Origin: Loxodes magnus
Taxonomy: Eukaryota > Ciliophora > Karyorelictea > Loxodida > Loxodidae
Length of the DNA stretch: 64,000 nt
Reading direction: 5' to 3'
NCBI GenBank assembly: GCA_946699065.1
Contig: CAMPDV010000005.1
Span: 1,798,001 to 1,862,000 of the forward strand
Of the stretch, positions 1 through 12,213 are shown one piece after another. Position 1 is the stretch's first letter, and every line of letters starts with the position of its first letter. The notes below the pieces were generated by a model. That model was given only the letters and a program-made list of their open reading frames with translations, did not search any database and was not told where the DNA came from. A program made the position numbers and the translations under genes.

Positions 1-161
1 TTGGACATTTCATACACTTATTCCTTTTGATTTTCTTATTTTAGGGAAGCGAAATTACTAATCTTGGTTTTATTTCCTTTGGTTTGATACAAGTAGGACT
101 AGCAAACCTTATTTCTGTCCAATATAAAAAAATAAAAATAGCGATGATGAAAAAATAATGA
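1..161 (+). CDS. 3' end of a probable membrane protein (partial)
   Basis: In frame 3 the first 158 bases read as about 52 residues: a hydrophobic stretch (H-L-F-L-L-I-F-L-F), a glycine-containing second hydrophobic segment (L-G-F-I-S-F-G-L-I-Q-V-G-L), then a basic tail ending K-I-A-M-M-K-K-Q before TGA at 159-161. This looks like the last one or two membrane segments and cytoplasmic tail of a membrane protein whose body lies left of the window. The family is not recognisable. Frame choice rests on composition and on the TGA at the end, so it is uncertain. Confidence 0.4.
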
Positions 162-1890
162 AGAAGCTTTAATTTTTAATAAATAACCTCAATTACTAAT
201 AATTATCCATCTCACCCATTTCCATTTCTCACCTACAGCAATTTTTATATCTAATAATAGTTTTATAATCTACTATTTCTTCCTGTTACTCTTCATATTT
301 TTCTAGCTTATCTAAAAGCAAAAATATGATAAAAAGTGCTCAAAAGAAGATATGTTAGATAAGCTTAATAAGATGTATCTAAAATAGTTAAAAGAGCTAG
401 GATATTAAGTTTTAAATTAAAGGCAATTAAATACTTAAATTGCTGTATATCTATAAAACTAATCTTCTTATCAATGGAATAAATCCTTATTATTATGTAT
501 TCTCATACCTACTAGAAATTAAATCATTATTTTCTTAGTTTTATCTAGAGATTTCAGAGTTAAAATTATATTTAAAATCTTTTAAATAGAAAGTTAATAA
601 TAATATTTAAAGCTCTTAGTCTATATGAATAAAGCTAGAAATCTAACTTAAAATATCAATTAGTGTTAAGAACCGAAAATAAAGGTTTCTGAGTTATTTA
701 ATGAGATTAATATATAAAATGATATCCTTTTTAAAGCAAAAGAATAAGAATAACTATTCTTAATCTTTCAAATTTGATAATATAAATAAAAAGCAAAATA
801 GCTATAAAGTAATTAGTATAAGGCTTTTGTTATTACCTACTTTTGCTAATTAAACTGAAAATGAAAGCTATAAAGTTTTATTGCATATCTTAAAATAGAA
901 ATGCATTAAATAATAGCAAGAATTATTTAATATACTTAAATGAAATCTAATTTAGTATTACATCAAACAGTAGGAAATAGCAAGATTAACTTATTGGTAA
1001 AATAGTTAAATGTAAATGAAAATATTATGATAAAGAGAGAAGAGAACAGAAGTTTCAAAACTTTATAACAGAATTTAGAATATTTAATTTAAAAATATAT
1101 AAGAAATAACTGATATTAATAGTTTATCATACCTTTTATTTAATTTAAAGAACAATTAATTTAATTACTTATTTAAGTTGTTTCTTTTACTTAATATTGT
1201 CAAGAATTTTCATACATAGTTAAAATATTTCTTAATAAAAATAAAATTTAGCATATAAATAGATTTGAGAATGTTTTCTATATTTTAAGATTTATTTAAG
1301 TAAAAAAGGAACAAAATAAGCAAGTGCTGAAGTGACTATAAAGACAAAATAGCGTTTTTATAGAAGTTAATCTTGCTCATTAATAACTAAAAATATGGAA
1401 AATAGGTTTAATTTTTAATTATATAGGAAGAGAAATTTATTCATCTATATTATAAGAAATATAAAGCAAAATAGATTTTGATGCTTTTAAAATGGATATG
1501 CCTAATTCGTTTAGGCTATTATAGATAAATCACAAAATATCAATTAATTTGATTAAGATATTTAAACAATTCATCTCCTGATATTAGTACCCTACTACCT
1601 AGTGATTTACCTTTTTATCATTACTAGAACTTTAAATTTCTCTTTAATATCACTTTGAATTCCTGATTGACTTCCGAATTTGAAATAAATATTATCCTCA
1701 TTATTTATCGGATTTTCTTAAAATATCCTAGAATTTGGTTAAAATTTGGCTTGTAGAACAGCAGTAGCTTATATAAATAAATGAAGTGGTAAATTTATAT
1801 AAAGAAATATCGTGAGAATACTGAAAGGATATTAAAATAAGTTATCTATTGAATAAATAAGTTTAAGTTTAAATAAAGTTGTATTAAATA
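162..1890. other. AT-rich intergenic stretch with one coding-like patch
   Basis: About 1.7 kb of very AT-rich sequence. Most of it shows no codon bias, motif or RNA fold I can support. A patch at about 1560-1760 has more G+C. Read on the minus strand it gives a polar, Gly/Asp/Asn-containing string that ends at a TGA, but no ATG lies upstream of it, so I do not call a gene. Confidence 0.4.
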
Positions 1891-2364
1891 ATGGGATGTT
1901 CTAGTTCTTAAGAAGAAATTGTCAATCTTTAGCAAAAACAGAACTAGGTTGTTAAAGAAATGCTGAAAAACCAGTAGATAATAGAATAAATAGTAGAACA
2001 AAAGCAATAACAGAAGTAGGCTAAAACTATTAAAAACTAGGAAGTATTGAAAAATTTAGAAACTATCAGCAATAATTTGAAAGCAACCAAATAAAAAATT
2101 ACTGAAGACCCTTCATTTACTAATATGAAACTTGAATCTAATGATTAAAAGTTCTTAGAATCTATTGACAGCCTGTAAATTATTTTCAATCCTAATAAAA
2201 TTGAACATTCGTAAGCATAACCTCAAATTGGATAATTAAAAGCTGGTGAATCCTTTAAAAACAGATCATCAATAAAAGAGGAAGAAGAAACCTTAGAATA
2301 GAGAGTTATTAGAACGACACAAGAAATTTATCTAGAAATAGATAATCTCAGAAATTCTAAATGA
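1891..2364 (+). CDS. Small MGCSSS-type, probably lipidated glutamine-rich protein
   Basis: Encodes 157 residues in one exon, from ATG at 1891 to TGA at 2362. The protein starts M-G-C-S-S-S, a classic N-myristoylation site (Gly2) with an adjacent Cys3 suited to palmitoylation, so it probably sits on a cytoplasmic membrane face. The rest is hydrophilic, rich in Gln, Lys and Glu with heptad-like hydrophobics (residues ~8-60 and ~125-155), suggesting short coiled coils. TAA and TAG are used freely for Gln. No catalytic domain is visible and the family is unknown. A second in-frame TGA follows three codons after the first, which may act as backup termination. The start is fixed by the lipidation motif, which only makes sense at the N-terminus. 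Confidence 0.75.
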
Positions 2365-2642
2365 TATATTTGATTATTGTTTTTATTAGATTTACTCTTA
2401 TAAAATATTTTACCTATCAAACTCATTATTTTGTTATTATCTATTTAAGTATTTCATATAATAAATGAATCGCAATCAAATTAGATTAAGCATACTTAGA
2501 TCATTGCTACCTAATAATTTTTAATTTTAACGTATTAAAACTTTTTGTCCAAAATTTACTTCAATGAAGTTAGCTAAGTTACATGAATAGAATTGTTTAA
2601 TAATCGGATTTAAATCAGATTTTAGTTTAATAATATATAAAG

Positions 2643-2720
2643 ATGAGAGAGAAGTGGAGGAAGAAGAGAATGAGACGTCTCAAGCGAAAGCGTAGAAAGA
2701 TGAGAGCTAAGGCAAAGTGA
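2643..2720 (+). CDS. RPL41: Large-subunit ribosomal protein eL41
   Basis: A complete 25-residue ORF from ATG to TGA. It begins M-R-E-K-W-R-K-K-R-M-R-R-L and continues with Lys/Arg-rich residues to ...R-A-K-A-K. eL41 of other eukaryotes is 25 residues with nearly the same sequence, so length and residues both match. It lies at the subunit interface of the ribosome as a single basic helix. Trp5 is coded by TGG, and unlike its neighbours the ORF uses none of the reassigned codons except TGA as stop. It lies 278 bp downstream of the MGCSSS gene on the same strand, apparently as a separate gene. It is too short for normal ORF searches. Confidence 0.96.
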   Translation: MREKWRKKRMRRLKRKRRKMRAKAK

Positions 2721-3535
2721 GAAAGCTATGACATACTAATTATAATAAACATCTATAATTTTCTTATATTTTAATCACTTATTTTCAAATCCTTACTCTT
2801 CTTTCTCTCATCATATCTGCTAATTATTCTGCTTTTTAAATTTTAAAATAATACAATTACCTTCTTAAGGTAAGCTATAATACAATTCTAGAATAGAATT
2901 CTGCTTTTATTTTATGCAAATAATTCATTTAAAGCGAAACCAAGAATTTCAAAATCACTTAAGTTTTGCATGAATAGATAAGCTTCTATTTAATATTTAA
3001 AATACAGAGACTTTTAATAGTAAGTGACTCCTTAGAAAATATAATGGTAATTATTCTAAAAAAGCTTAAAAAGTCTTGTTATTATATTGAAATTTAATAT
3101 TTTAAAGGCTATCTTTATATTAAACATCTAGCTAACCAGTTTCAAAATACACTACCTTCTTATTTTGATTCAAGAAAATATTAAATATTTGACTAAGTAA
3201 ATTGCATTACTATAGCACAAAATTAGTTTACAGCAAAAAATTTTTAAATAAAAATTAGAAAATTGAAAATAATTAATAGTTGATTAATTAATTTAAAATG
3301 TATAAGACTCATTCAATAATATGATAAAGCCTTCTAAAAATGCTAATTAAAAGCATTTAGCTTTAATAATAAAGATAATAAATCATATAATGATAGTATA
3401 ATAGATCCATACTATTTTTCACTATTTAATAACAATAAATGTATATTAAATTGGTAGAAGTTTTAAAAATTATTTGAATAGCAACAAGGAGATTTATCAA
3501 AAGATATATATTAAAATTATTGTAGTATAGCACAA
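2721..3535. other. AT-rich intergenic stretch, nothing recognised
   Basis: Separates eL41 (+) from the end of the phosphodiesterase gene (-). It contains the 3' flanks of two convergent genes. No coding bias, RNA gene or repeat could be supported. Confidence 0.5.
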
Positions 3536-6136
3536 TCACACCTATCTTTCGAATTTATCTATTTTTAAAGCTTCCTCATTTTTTGTAATGTCTATAGTAT
3601 GGTCATCCTCATTAGAGTTTTTAGGTTTTGAACTTTCTTCACTTTCTATAACAAAGCTACCTTGATCATTAATATTATTGAATAAATTATTGTTTTTATG
3701 TTCAGTTATTTCAGGCAGTAAAGTGATATTGCTTTATTTTCTTTACTTTTAGCTATTTTAATTTTAGTTATTTTAATTTTCGACCTCTTGCTCTTGCTCT
3801 TGCTCTTCATCAGAATCTGGTATATTACTTTACACAGACTTAATTGTACTTAAAGGCACCTTCAGTTTTGTTACTGGCCTTTTTATTTAAATTTTTGTTG
3901 TTTCGTCTGTATTAAGAGAAGTCTGAGAATTAATATGCCTTAAGCCAGAACTAAAAGAATCAGACTTTTCACTTATAATTTAATGCTAACATCCTGAACC
4001 TTTCCTTGTTTTTTGCTTGATTTTTCACTGAGCTATATTATTTTCTAATTAGTCAAGGCAGGCAATTTTCACTTAATCTGAAATTAAATAATCGTATCAT
4101 GCTTAAAAGAGGGGTAAACATAATGCTTGAAGGAAGCCTTACTAAGAAATCGCTATATTCGTAGTTTATCTATCACAGTACATTGAAACTGGTAAACCAT
4201 TTTTTTTCTCAAAATCACCTTAATTAAAAAATTCCTCAATTATTTTACTACTCCATTTAAAATGAATATTCCATTCCTTGCATGTATGTCCAATGTCAGC
4301 ACACTTTATTGCAGTTTTCAGGATTAAAGTTTTATTTTCAATTGTAGTTTCATCAAAATTATCTTTCATTCTAACTGCTTTCGATTAAAATTTTCCAAGG
4401 CTTTCAAAATGTTTAGCCATATCTGTTTCAAGAATCATTTCTATAACCATTTTTCTAATGTAGACAAGTTCGTCTCTATTGTATTTCAAGAGAATATTTT
4501 ACTTGGTGCTTTACATTTCTCTAAAAGTATATGAAGCATGCATGTTTTCTAAGACTGAAATATCGTTATAAATAATTGCTATTTCATGCTATGAATTTAC
4601 CATAAATCTATTATTAAAGCCTAAATGTCCTACATCATGCCCTAGACAAGCTATAATAGACGACAAGAAATCGAAATCGTCTAAGATCTGAGTAAGTTTA
4701 GATTGCTATGTGAAGAACATCATTGATGAAGTAACATCTGCAGCATGTTCGCTGTTATGATAAGGATTTTTGAGATAATTGCTAGCTATTTATTCAACAT
4801 ATTTGACTCAAGTTTCGCAATCTATTTAATTCGTAGGCAAGAACTTTTCAAATATATATTCTGCAACACACTGCAAAGCTTTATTTTATGTTATACTAGA
4901 CAAAAAAAATACATCGAAGTTCCAATTTTAGCCTACTTGTTTTAATAAACTCTTGAGTTCATTTTTTTTATAAGCAATGTTGTATTTTTTATATAACTTT
5001 AAATTATTTTGCTCTTTCTGTTTGCCAAATTAATTTCCCTACGTATATCTATGAGTAGACAATAGACTCACTGATTGACTTATTTAATTAGTAATCTCGT
5101 TAATGAATTAAGCATCTTACTCTGAAAAGTTCTTTAAAACTAAATCTTTCTTAATAACAAACAAGTTCTGCTGTGTACTAACCAAGTTAAGAATAAAGCT
5201 CATTTCTTCTAAAGTTTATATTAGCTTTTCCTATAGTTCTTTTCATATCACCATTTAGATGGTGTTTTAAATGATTTCCATGCAAAAATTCATTTTGAAG
5301 ATGATAATTTCTATGTCAGTTAGTTAAGTTCCAATTCTTTTCTTTTAGAAGATATTTTGTACTGCAGTAGATTTTCTCATATACTTCGTTAATGCCGATT
5401 AATACATCTTCTGCTCTTTCTCCTGAGTTGACTAAATTTTCCTATTTAGCAAAAACACGACTTTCATATTTTTCTCGACATCATAAGCTTTTTTGCAGAT
5501 TATAGCAGAAATTACTATTAAAATGAATAAATTCAAAACTTATTCAATAATTGATTCGTTCGTAAGGATTCTAGTTAAGCAATAAGTTACACAAGTCACA
5601 AAAGAGATGACTACTATTCCAACATAATAGCTAAACAGTAGCTGATAAATTATCATATCAAAACTTAAAATGAACAAAAAATTGTTAATCTCTTCCTTGC
5701 TCTTTTTCTCAAATATCTCTTAAGCTGACTATTTCTCAAATAGTACCAAATATATTTGAAGGAAACATAGTAGAACTGTAAAGATGTATCTGGACTGCAT
5801 TCTAATATTGTAACTCCTGTAACTTGTTAAAAAGACTAAACTTCCTACTATTATAAACATACATAAAATTATTATTTTTATTATGTTTATCGACTCTAAT
5901 TGCTTGTGGTATAAGATATTAATGCACTCGCATAGGAGAAAGGTAAGAATCAAACTATAATACAGTAAGGCAAACAGTTTTAAATTTTAGGTATATTCTT
6001 AAGCTGAGATTTAGTTGCTCCAGTACAGTTGATCGTAAAACTATTATGAATTCAAATTTTTTTTGAAAGAGAGGTTATTTTAATTAATTAAACTCTGTAC
6101 GTTATAATTAAGAATCATTTCACTGTTTTACGACAT
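3536..6136 (-). CDS. Membrane-bound class I cyclic nucleotide phosphodiesterase
   Basis: 866 residues, apparently one exon (2601 bases). It should hydrolyse cAMP and/or cGMP to the 5'-monophosphate at a membrane. About five or six hydrophobic segments lie at residues ~52-225, followed by a linker. The catalytic domain shows the metal-binding signatures of the family: Y-x-x-x-P-Y-H-N-x-x-H-A-A-D-V at about residue 455-470 and G-H-D-V-G-H about 40 residues later, then N-N-R-F and the E-N-x-H-A-S region. The last ~190 residues are a polar tail with an E-Q repeat and many Glu, Asp and Asn. The start at 6134-6136 is the first Met that puts a soluble head before TM1. Internal TGA codons are read as Trp; the stop is TGA at 3536-3538. 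Substrate preference cannot be told from what I can see. The nearby kinase and channel genes are unlinked signalling parts, not an operon. Confidence 0.9.
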
Positions 6137-8579
6137 TCCAAGGGTCACCTCCGTGCTTTCCTGATAAAAGGATTTATTCTAACATTTAGATGGAGAATGA
6201 ACAGACATTTTTCAGTTTTAATAAAAATTAAATAAGCATAGTAATTAATTATTGGTAAAAATATGTAAGTTTTAATATTTTGCATTGAGAAATTTTAAAA
6301 TGCTTTTTCTATTTTATTCATCATTAGTTAATTAACTTTAAATAGTCTGTTCTTTGAGTGTGCCCTTCTTACTCTAAGCATATTTAAAATATTTATTTCT
6401 TTTCCCTTCTTTTAATAATAAGCTTATTAAAGGAACTTTACAAATTGCTGAATCTAAAGGCATAGTATAAAATGTCAAAATGCTTATTTGCTAATGTAAT
6501 AATCAGAAGATTAGTCTTTTAATATAGTTAGCTTTTAGTTTTGCTAAGCTCCTAGATGTTACACTTCTTTTACAGCCTACATTAGGATTTTACATTTACT
6601 AATTGTAGTAATTACAGTAATTGGTATCTAATCAATTTTGCGCTTTTATATTCGCAGAGACAATATATCAATATCTTGAAACTAATAAGAGTCTAGCTTT
6701 AATTATACAATGGCTTTCTTGCTAAATTATTATACTATGAATTATCTATATTTTTACTTGTTTTGAGAATATAGAAAAGGCTTTTGCTTAAATTCTACTC
6801 AGATTTGCCTATTTAAAGATGCATAAGTTAAAAATTAATTAAAAATAATTACGAGAAATAATAATTTCATAATGATATCTACTAATTAATGGAAATTATT
6901 CCTAACTAACCTCTAATATTCTATATACTTCCAAATTATCTAGGCTTTAACCTTCAATTTCTTTATTTCAATAAACTACTTGACATAAACATCTCAATTC
7001 TTATTTCAGCATAAATCAGCTCTTTAATTTAACTCTCAATTTACTCTCTTATTTCATCTAAATCCAAACATTTCTATACAGAAATTCTTTCTTATAGAAG
7101 TTTAAAAATATACGGTTTATGTAGCTTTAAGATAAGAAACTGAAAGCATTTAAAGATAGTGTATATGTAATATAATTAAAGACATACTAATTAGGAACTA
7201 AATTAAATAATATTTATTTTAGTGTGGATGCTAAATTAAGTATTTTAGCTTAATATATACAAATTTCCAAAAGTGTTTCCTTGTTTTTAAGTTTATTATA
7301 TTCTTAACTTTACTTCATCCTTATTTTCCTTTTACATATTGTAATTAGAGCTTTTGATTGAATTATTTGTTCAAAAATTAGAATAGATTCTAAAACTATT
7401 TAGGGAATGTTAGAGAGGTGATAATATTAACTAAATATAGAAGACTATCACTTGGACCAAACTATTTGATGAAGTAAGTAGACTAAGAATTTTGAGTATC
7501 TTATGGATTATATGTTTAATAAATGTTCTTCATATAAAGTGAGTAATTATTATCTTTTACTCCATCATTTTTATTTTCCTTCTTTAATTTAAATTCATCA
7601 ATTTCTTTCTAATAAACGAAAGAGCTTATTTAATCTGATTGAGTTTAGTTTTTTCTAGCAAGGTACATGTTTAAATTAATACTTGAAGGAAGAAAGAGCT
7701 AAAAGAAAGATCTGTTAAATAGACAAATAACCTTTATTTATATAGGTACTTTTTTAAAGATATTCATCTTGCAGTAAAAATAATAGGATGAATACTTCTA
7801 TCTATCTTAATAACCTTTTTCATATATTAAAGCAATCTACTCCTTATTAAATCATCAACATTAGCTTAATTTTCTATAATTTAATGTCGTTTTAGGGAAT
7901 TGATTAAATGGCATAGAATATTCTTCTATAATAAGAGCTTATATATAAAATAACAGAAAGAGCAAGCATAATAACGAGAAACCTTCTTCCTATTATGCTA
8001 ATTTATTCCTTACAATTCATAGATAAAGCATCATAGCTTTAATTTTGCCTAATGTAAAATATTAAGTGTTGAAGTTAAAAAAGGAAATTAGTGTTGAATG
8101 GTGTTAGTTTTAACTTTAGTTTATAAAAGGAATTTTATAACCTTAATATAGGTTTTTAATCAAAAGGTATAATACTGATTTACTAAATTGGAAAATAAGA
8201 AGCTTTTTAATAGACATATGTTCTTTTATTAATAGATTTTAGTAAATTAAATAAATATTAATAAAGAGATGCTTAAGTAAGATAGAACGAAATATTTATA
8301 CTAGATACGCTATTTGAGAATAGGTAGAGTTAAGAGATCATAAGAATAAAAAGTTTATAATCTCGAAATGTAATTATTATCCTAATAAATACATCTCATT
8401 TGATCAATAAAGGAAGCTTAGATAATTAATACGAATGCTTATTTGTTGATACAAAATTTAAGGTAACTTATAGCTTTTACCATTAAAGTATTAACTTGCT
8501 ATTAATGCTGGATCCTTATTTAAATAAAATTAAAAGCTAAAGCTAAAGAATTGAATGAAATTTTTAAGAAAAAAGTATT
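6137..8579. other. AT-rich intergenic stretch, nothing recognised
   Basis: Lies between two minus-strand genes, so it holds the phosphodiesterase 5' flank and the channel gene 3' flank. About 2.4 kb, poor in Gly/Pro codons in every frame I read, and without recognisable motifs, tRNA boxes or long repeats. Confidence 0.45.
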
Positions 8580-11500
8580 TCACTAATTGCCTCCCATTTG
8601 ATACCCCTGATTTTGATTCCACATTCCGCTTGTTTGAGGCTATAAGTATCCTGGCTAAACTCCTACTTGTTATTGCCATTATCCAGGCTAAATTCCCTAA
8701 TATCCAATATTTTAAGATCCTGAGCCAAATTAAGCAGGGTAAGGTTACTATCATTATTATTGAGGAGAATTGGTATAAACTTGTTAACTTTGATTTCCCA
8801 TTTGCTACATTTAGACTTGTTATTACTATTGAGGATATTAAGCTTAATACTAAATATTCTAAGGTTAAGAAACTTAAGGTTATGGCTATAGTGATTGCTA
8901 TTATTAAATCTAAGGCTAAACATTCTAGAAGAAATAACCAGGCTGCTATTACTATTATTAATATTATACTGGAGCATACTATATATAAACAGCTTACTGA
9001 AGATGGTCTTTATAAGAAAAACTATTTGTTTTCTTGGATAGCAATTTAAGGATTTATTACCTTCTTTAGCTCCTAAAGCCAAGTGGATCTTCTTCTACCT
9101 GGAGGTACTTATTCTTACTACTATTATTGATTTTACTAAGATTATTGCTAAGAAGATTAATGGGAAATTTCTTAGACATTTGGCTGCTGAAGAATCTCCT
9201 GTTATTAATCAGTATATTATTAAACAGGAGCTTGCGTTAAATTTTAACTTTACTATAAAGATTAAATTAGCAACTGTTCCAAGTTTTTCTATTTCCCTTC
9301 ATTATTCTTTTGTATAATAAGCTTCCTTTTATGCTATTTTTTGTTTTCAGACTTTTAGATATTAACAGGCAGAATTCTTTTGTTGGCCATCATTACTTCA
9401 GTTGCTTATTAAGTGTTTGGCTTCACTTAAAGGACTTTTTAGTCTCCTTCTTTTTCCTCAGGTTTCGCTTAAATAATCATGGCAGCTTAAAATGAATGAT
9501 TAAGGTTAGTGCCTAAGCTATAATTTTGATTTTACAGACTAGAGAAGTTAGTATTCATAAGAGCGTTAGTAAAATACTGATTATACATGTTATGCTTCTA
9601 TATATTAGCTGCTTATTTGTTGCTTTGCTTCAACACGTCAGCTTATTCTTAGACATACAAAGAAGTGAAGTACTCCCAACCTTCTTCTTAAATTATAGGA
9701 TTAGATCTGTCATAATCCGTTGAGAACTGTAAAGCTTGCTTTTCATAAGGTTCAGTTGCTTCATATACATGAATATTCTACTATTTAAAGCAATATGCAA
9801 ACAAAGATTGAATTTAAAAAACGCAATCGAATAAAGCTATCAGAGCGGCTATTAAAATGACCCACTCGTTCTTATTTTATACACATGAGTACCAGTAGAA
9901 AGTAAATAAGGAATATACTACTAGAAGCCAAGGAATCATTTTTATTTGATTTGAGCTTAGACTGCTGTTTAACATGCTTGGAAATGCAAACTTTCTCAAA
10001 AACAGATATTTATCTATTCAATATTATATTAAAATTCCAGTGAGACACATTGGGAGAGCAAGTGGAAATAGAGGAGCATATAATAGTCCAAGAGCAAACG
10101 TTTTAAATGCTCCTGCATATTGCCCAGGAATATCTAGCTTTTTTGGTTCGAAAATTGAATTAACTTACCATTTAGGCATATTCATAGTTCTGGTTGCTTC
10201 TTTCTTTCTCAGTATTATTTTCATAACAAATTTGTGAATCAAGATTGGATTAATAAAAGGAGCAAAGGGAAGAATAAAACCCTAACTAAGAAAAATCATA
10301 AAGGCATCCTTTACTGTACCACTGTCATTAAACCATTTCTAAACGTCATAATAATTGATTTCCATGTCAAATCAATCTTTTATTTGATTAAAAGGTGTTG
10401 AAACCATTATCAAAACTAAGGCTGTAGTAACAGTCATAGCAATACCCAATTTTATTGCTTAAGAGTTAAAAAGTTAAGTCTAGGTTGGAGGCTTTTCCAA
10501 AATTGAAAAAATTCTTAATATTATCTAAAGAGCTTTATTTAAGAAAAGCACACATATAGAAAGGAAGAATGACCACATTAAAAGTTTTGATTTTGGATAA
10601 TCCACATCGTTACTGAGATCTTCAGTATAATCCTTTATTAAATAAAGAATTTCAAAAGTTCCATAAATTATTCCAAACATTAGAAGATAAGTTATCACTG
10701 TAGTGACCACCCTATAGCTCGTGCTGACGTGCAGATTTTCCCATAAAATATCACTGGGCTCTGGAGCTATATCTGCATGCAACAAAGTTCCTTTAAATTC
10801 TTCTTATTAATACTCAGAGCAGCAGTTTACATTCGAGCAACATTTGTTGGCAATGTATTTAACTAATTGCCTTTTTAACCCTCCTCCATATTACTCAGAA
10901 ACTGCTCGAGCCATTTCTTATCTATCAAAAGTTATGAAAGCATATTTAGTTAGGGATTCTGGATCAGCCTTCAATGCTTTAATCTCTATTTCTTCAATTC
11001 TAAACTGAGTTTGTATGATTTCCTACATTAACTCTTCTTATGTTTTCCAAGGTACTTTTTTGCATCCACAAAATTTGGATTTTTCAGGAGGATTCTAGTT
11101 ATGGTTTTCTTAATAATATTTAAGGTAGTAATATTAGAATTTTAAATCTCGATAGTGACTTACTAATTTAGCCCATTCCTTCAAATTGTAACCCCAGCAA
11201 ATATCTTTGATAATAACAGGATGTCTTAGTTCATTGTTAGTATAAAAGCTTTAACTTTATAAAAAGTTTATAAGTTCTTGATCAGTGGTATTCTTAGGGA
11301 CATTAGTAATCCATATGGTATAATCAGAAGGACTTTAAGTTCATAGATCTATTTCTTCTTATTTTATTTACGTTTTAGATCTATAAATTACCGTTATAAC
11401 AAGAAGAAGGCAAACACTAACAATATGTAAAGCGTAATACCAATTAGGAATGTCGTCGATCGGATTATTTAGTTTAGCTGTTTTATCAATTGTGAAAGGT

Positions 11501-12213
11501 GCAAAAACTCCTAAAGAAAGTTTTACTATAATACTTGTTTCTTCGGCCCAGTCAATGTCTTTTTATCTATTATTAATGTCAATGAGGCAAGGAAATCCAT
11601 AAATTAAAAAGCAAGCTAATAACATTCAGCATAAGAATTTAAGATATCGGAAATAAAAGATAACTCCATAACCTAGATCTCCTAAATCTTCCAAATTTAC
11701 TAAAATAGGGTAATACTCTCCTTATAAAGGCAAGCCACAACATTCACAGAAATTATCTTGGTTTTAAGTATTTTACTAATCTATTTTCATCTTTTTAACT
11801 AATCATGCTTAATGATGCTTTTCTGCTTACATGATATCTCCTACTTAAGACGCATCAAAACCTTTTCTTTCTTTTCCAAAAGTTTTATTTTCTACTAGAC
11901 TCTTTCTTTCTTCCATTGAAAGTCTATTGACAGAAGCTAACTCATCTTCTTCTTCTTACACTTCTTTTTCTTTACTATTTTTTCTCTATGATTAATCTTA
12001 CTAGTTATCTACTTTTCGTTTGTCCTACTTCTTCTGTTCTTCTTTTTCGATGCTATTTTTACTTTCAACAGTAAATCTATTATTATCCTCTTCTCTAGTA
12101 GTTTCAATAGTTTATCTAGACGTTTATTCTTCCTCCTAACCTCCTTCTGTTATAGTGTTGAGGCGTTCTGGATAATCTTCTAATAATTTTTTGTTGCTAT
12201 CTTCCTCACTCAT
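8580..12213 (-). CDS. OSCA/CSC1/TMEM63-family mechanosensitive channel with Q-rich tail
   Basis: 1201 residues in two exons; the intron is 9033-9060 (28 nt, GTAATA...CCAAG), and its removal keeps one frame from ATG (12211-12213) to TGA (8580-8582). Family members are calcium-permeable, osmotic or stretch-gated cation channels. Residues 1-~150 are charged and cytoplasmic; TM segments follow, then a soluble loop with K-Y-A-F-I-T-F-D and the family hallmark A-P-E-P-S-D-I-L-W-E-N-L, then a block of several TM helices. The last ~300 residues are extremely rich in Gln, Asn, Pro and Tyr (runs of Q, Y-Q-Q-Q-Q, P-Q-P-Q), prion-like in composition; most Gln here are TAA or TAG, so the opposite strand is stop-free for ~750 bases. 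The CSC1 assignment rests on the hallmark and TM layout. Channel function is inferred from family. The exact intron limits are less certain than the gene. Confidence 0.85.

Noticed and set aside
8555..9049. Plus-strand ORF of 164 codons with no standard stop, rich in Ile, Ala and Val
   Set aside because: It is the antisense of the Q/P-rich tail of the OSCA-type channel; reading the minus strand gives a far better protein in frame with a conserved domain.
9310..10237. Three plus-strand ORFs of 61-87 codons, and a minus-strand ORF at 10525-10785
   Set aside because: The plus-strand ones are antisense to the channel gene; the last is an internal fragment of that gene between Gln codons.
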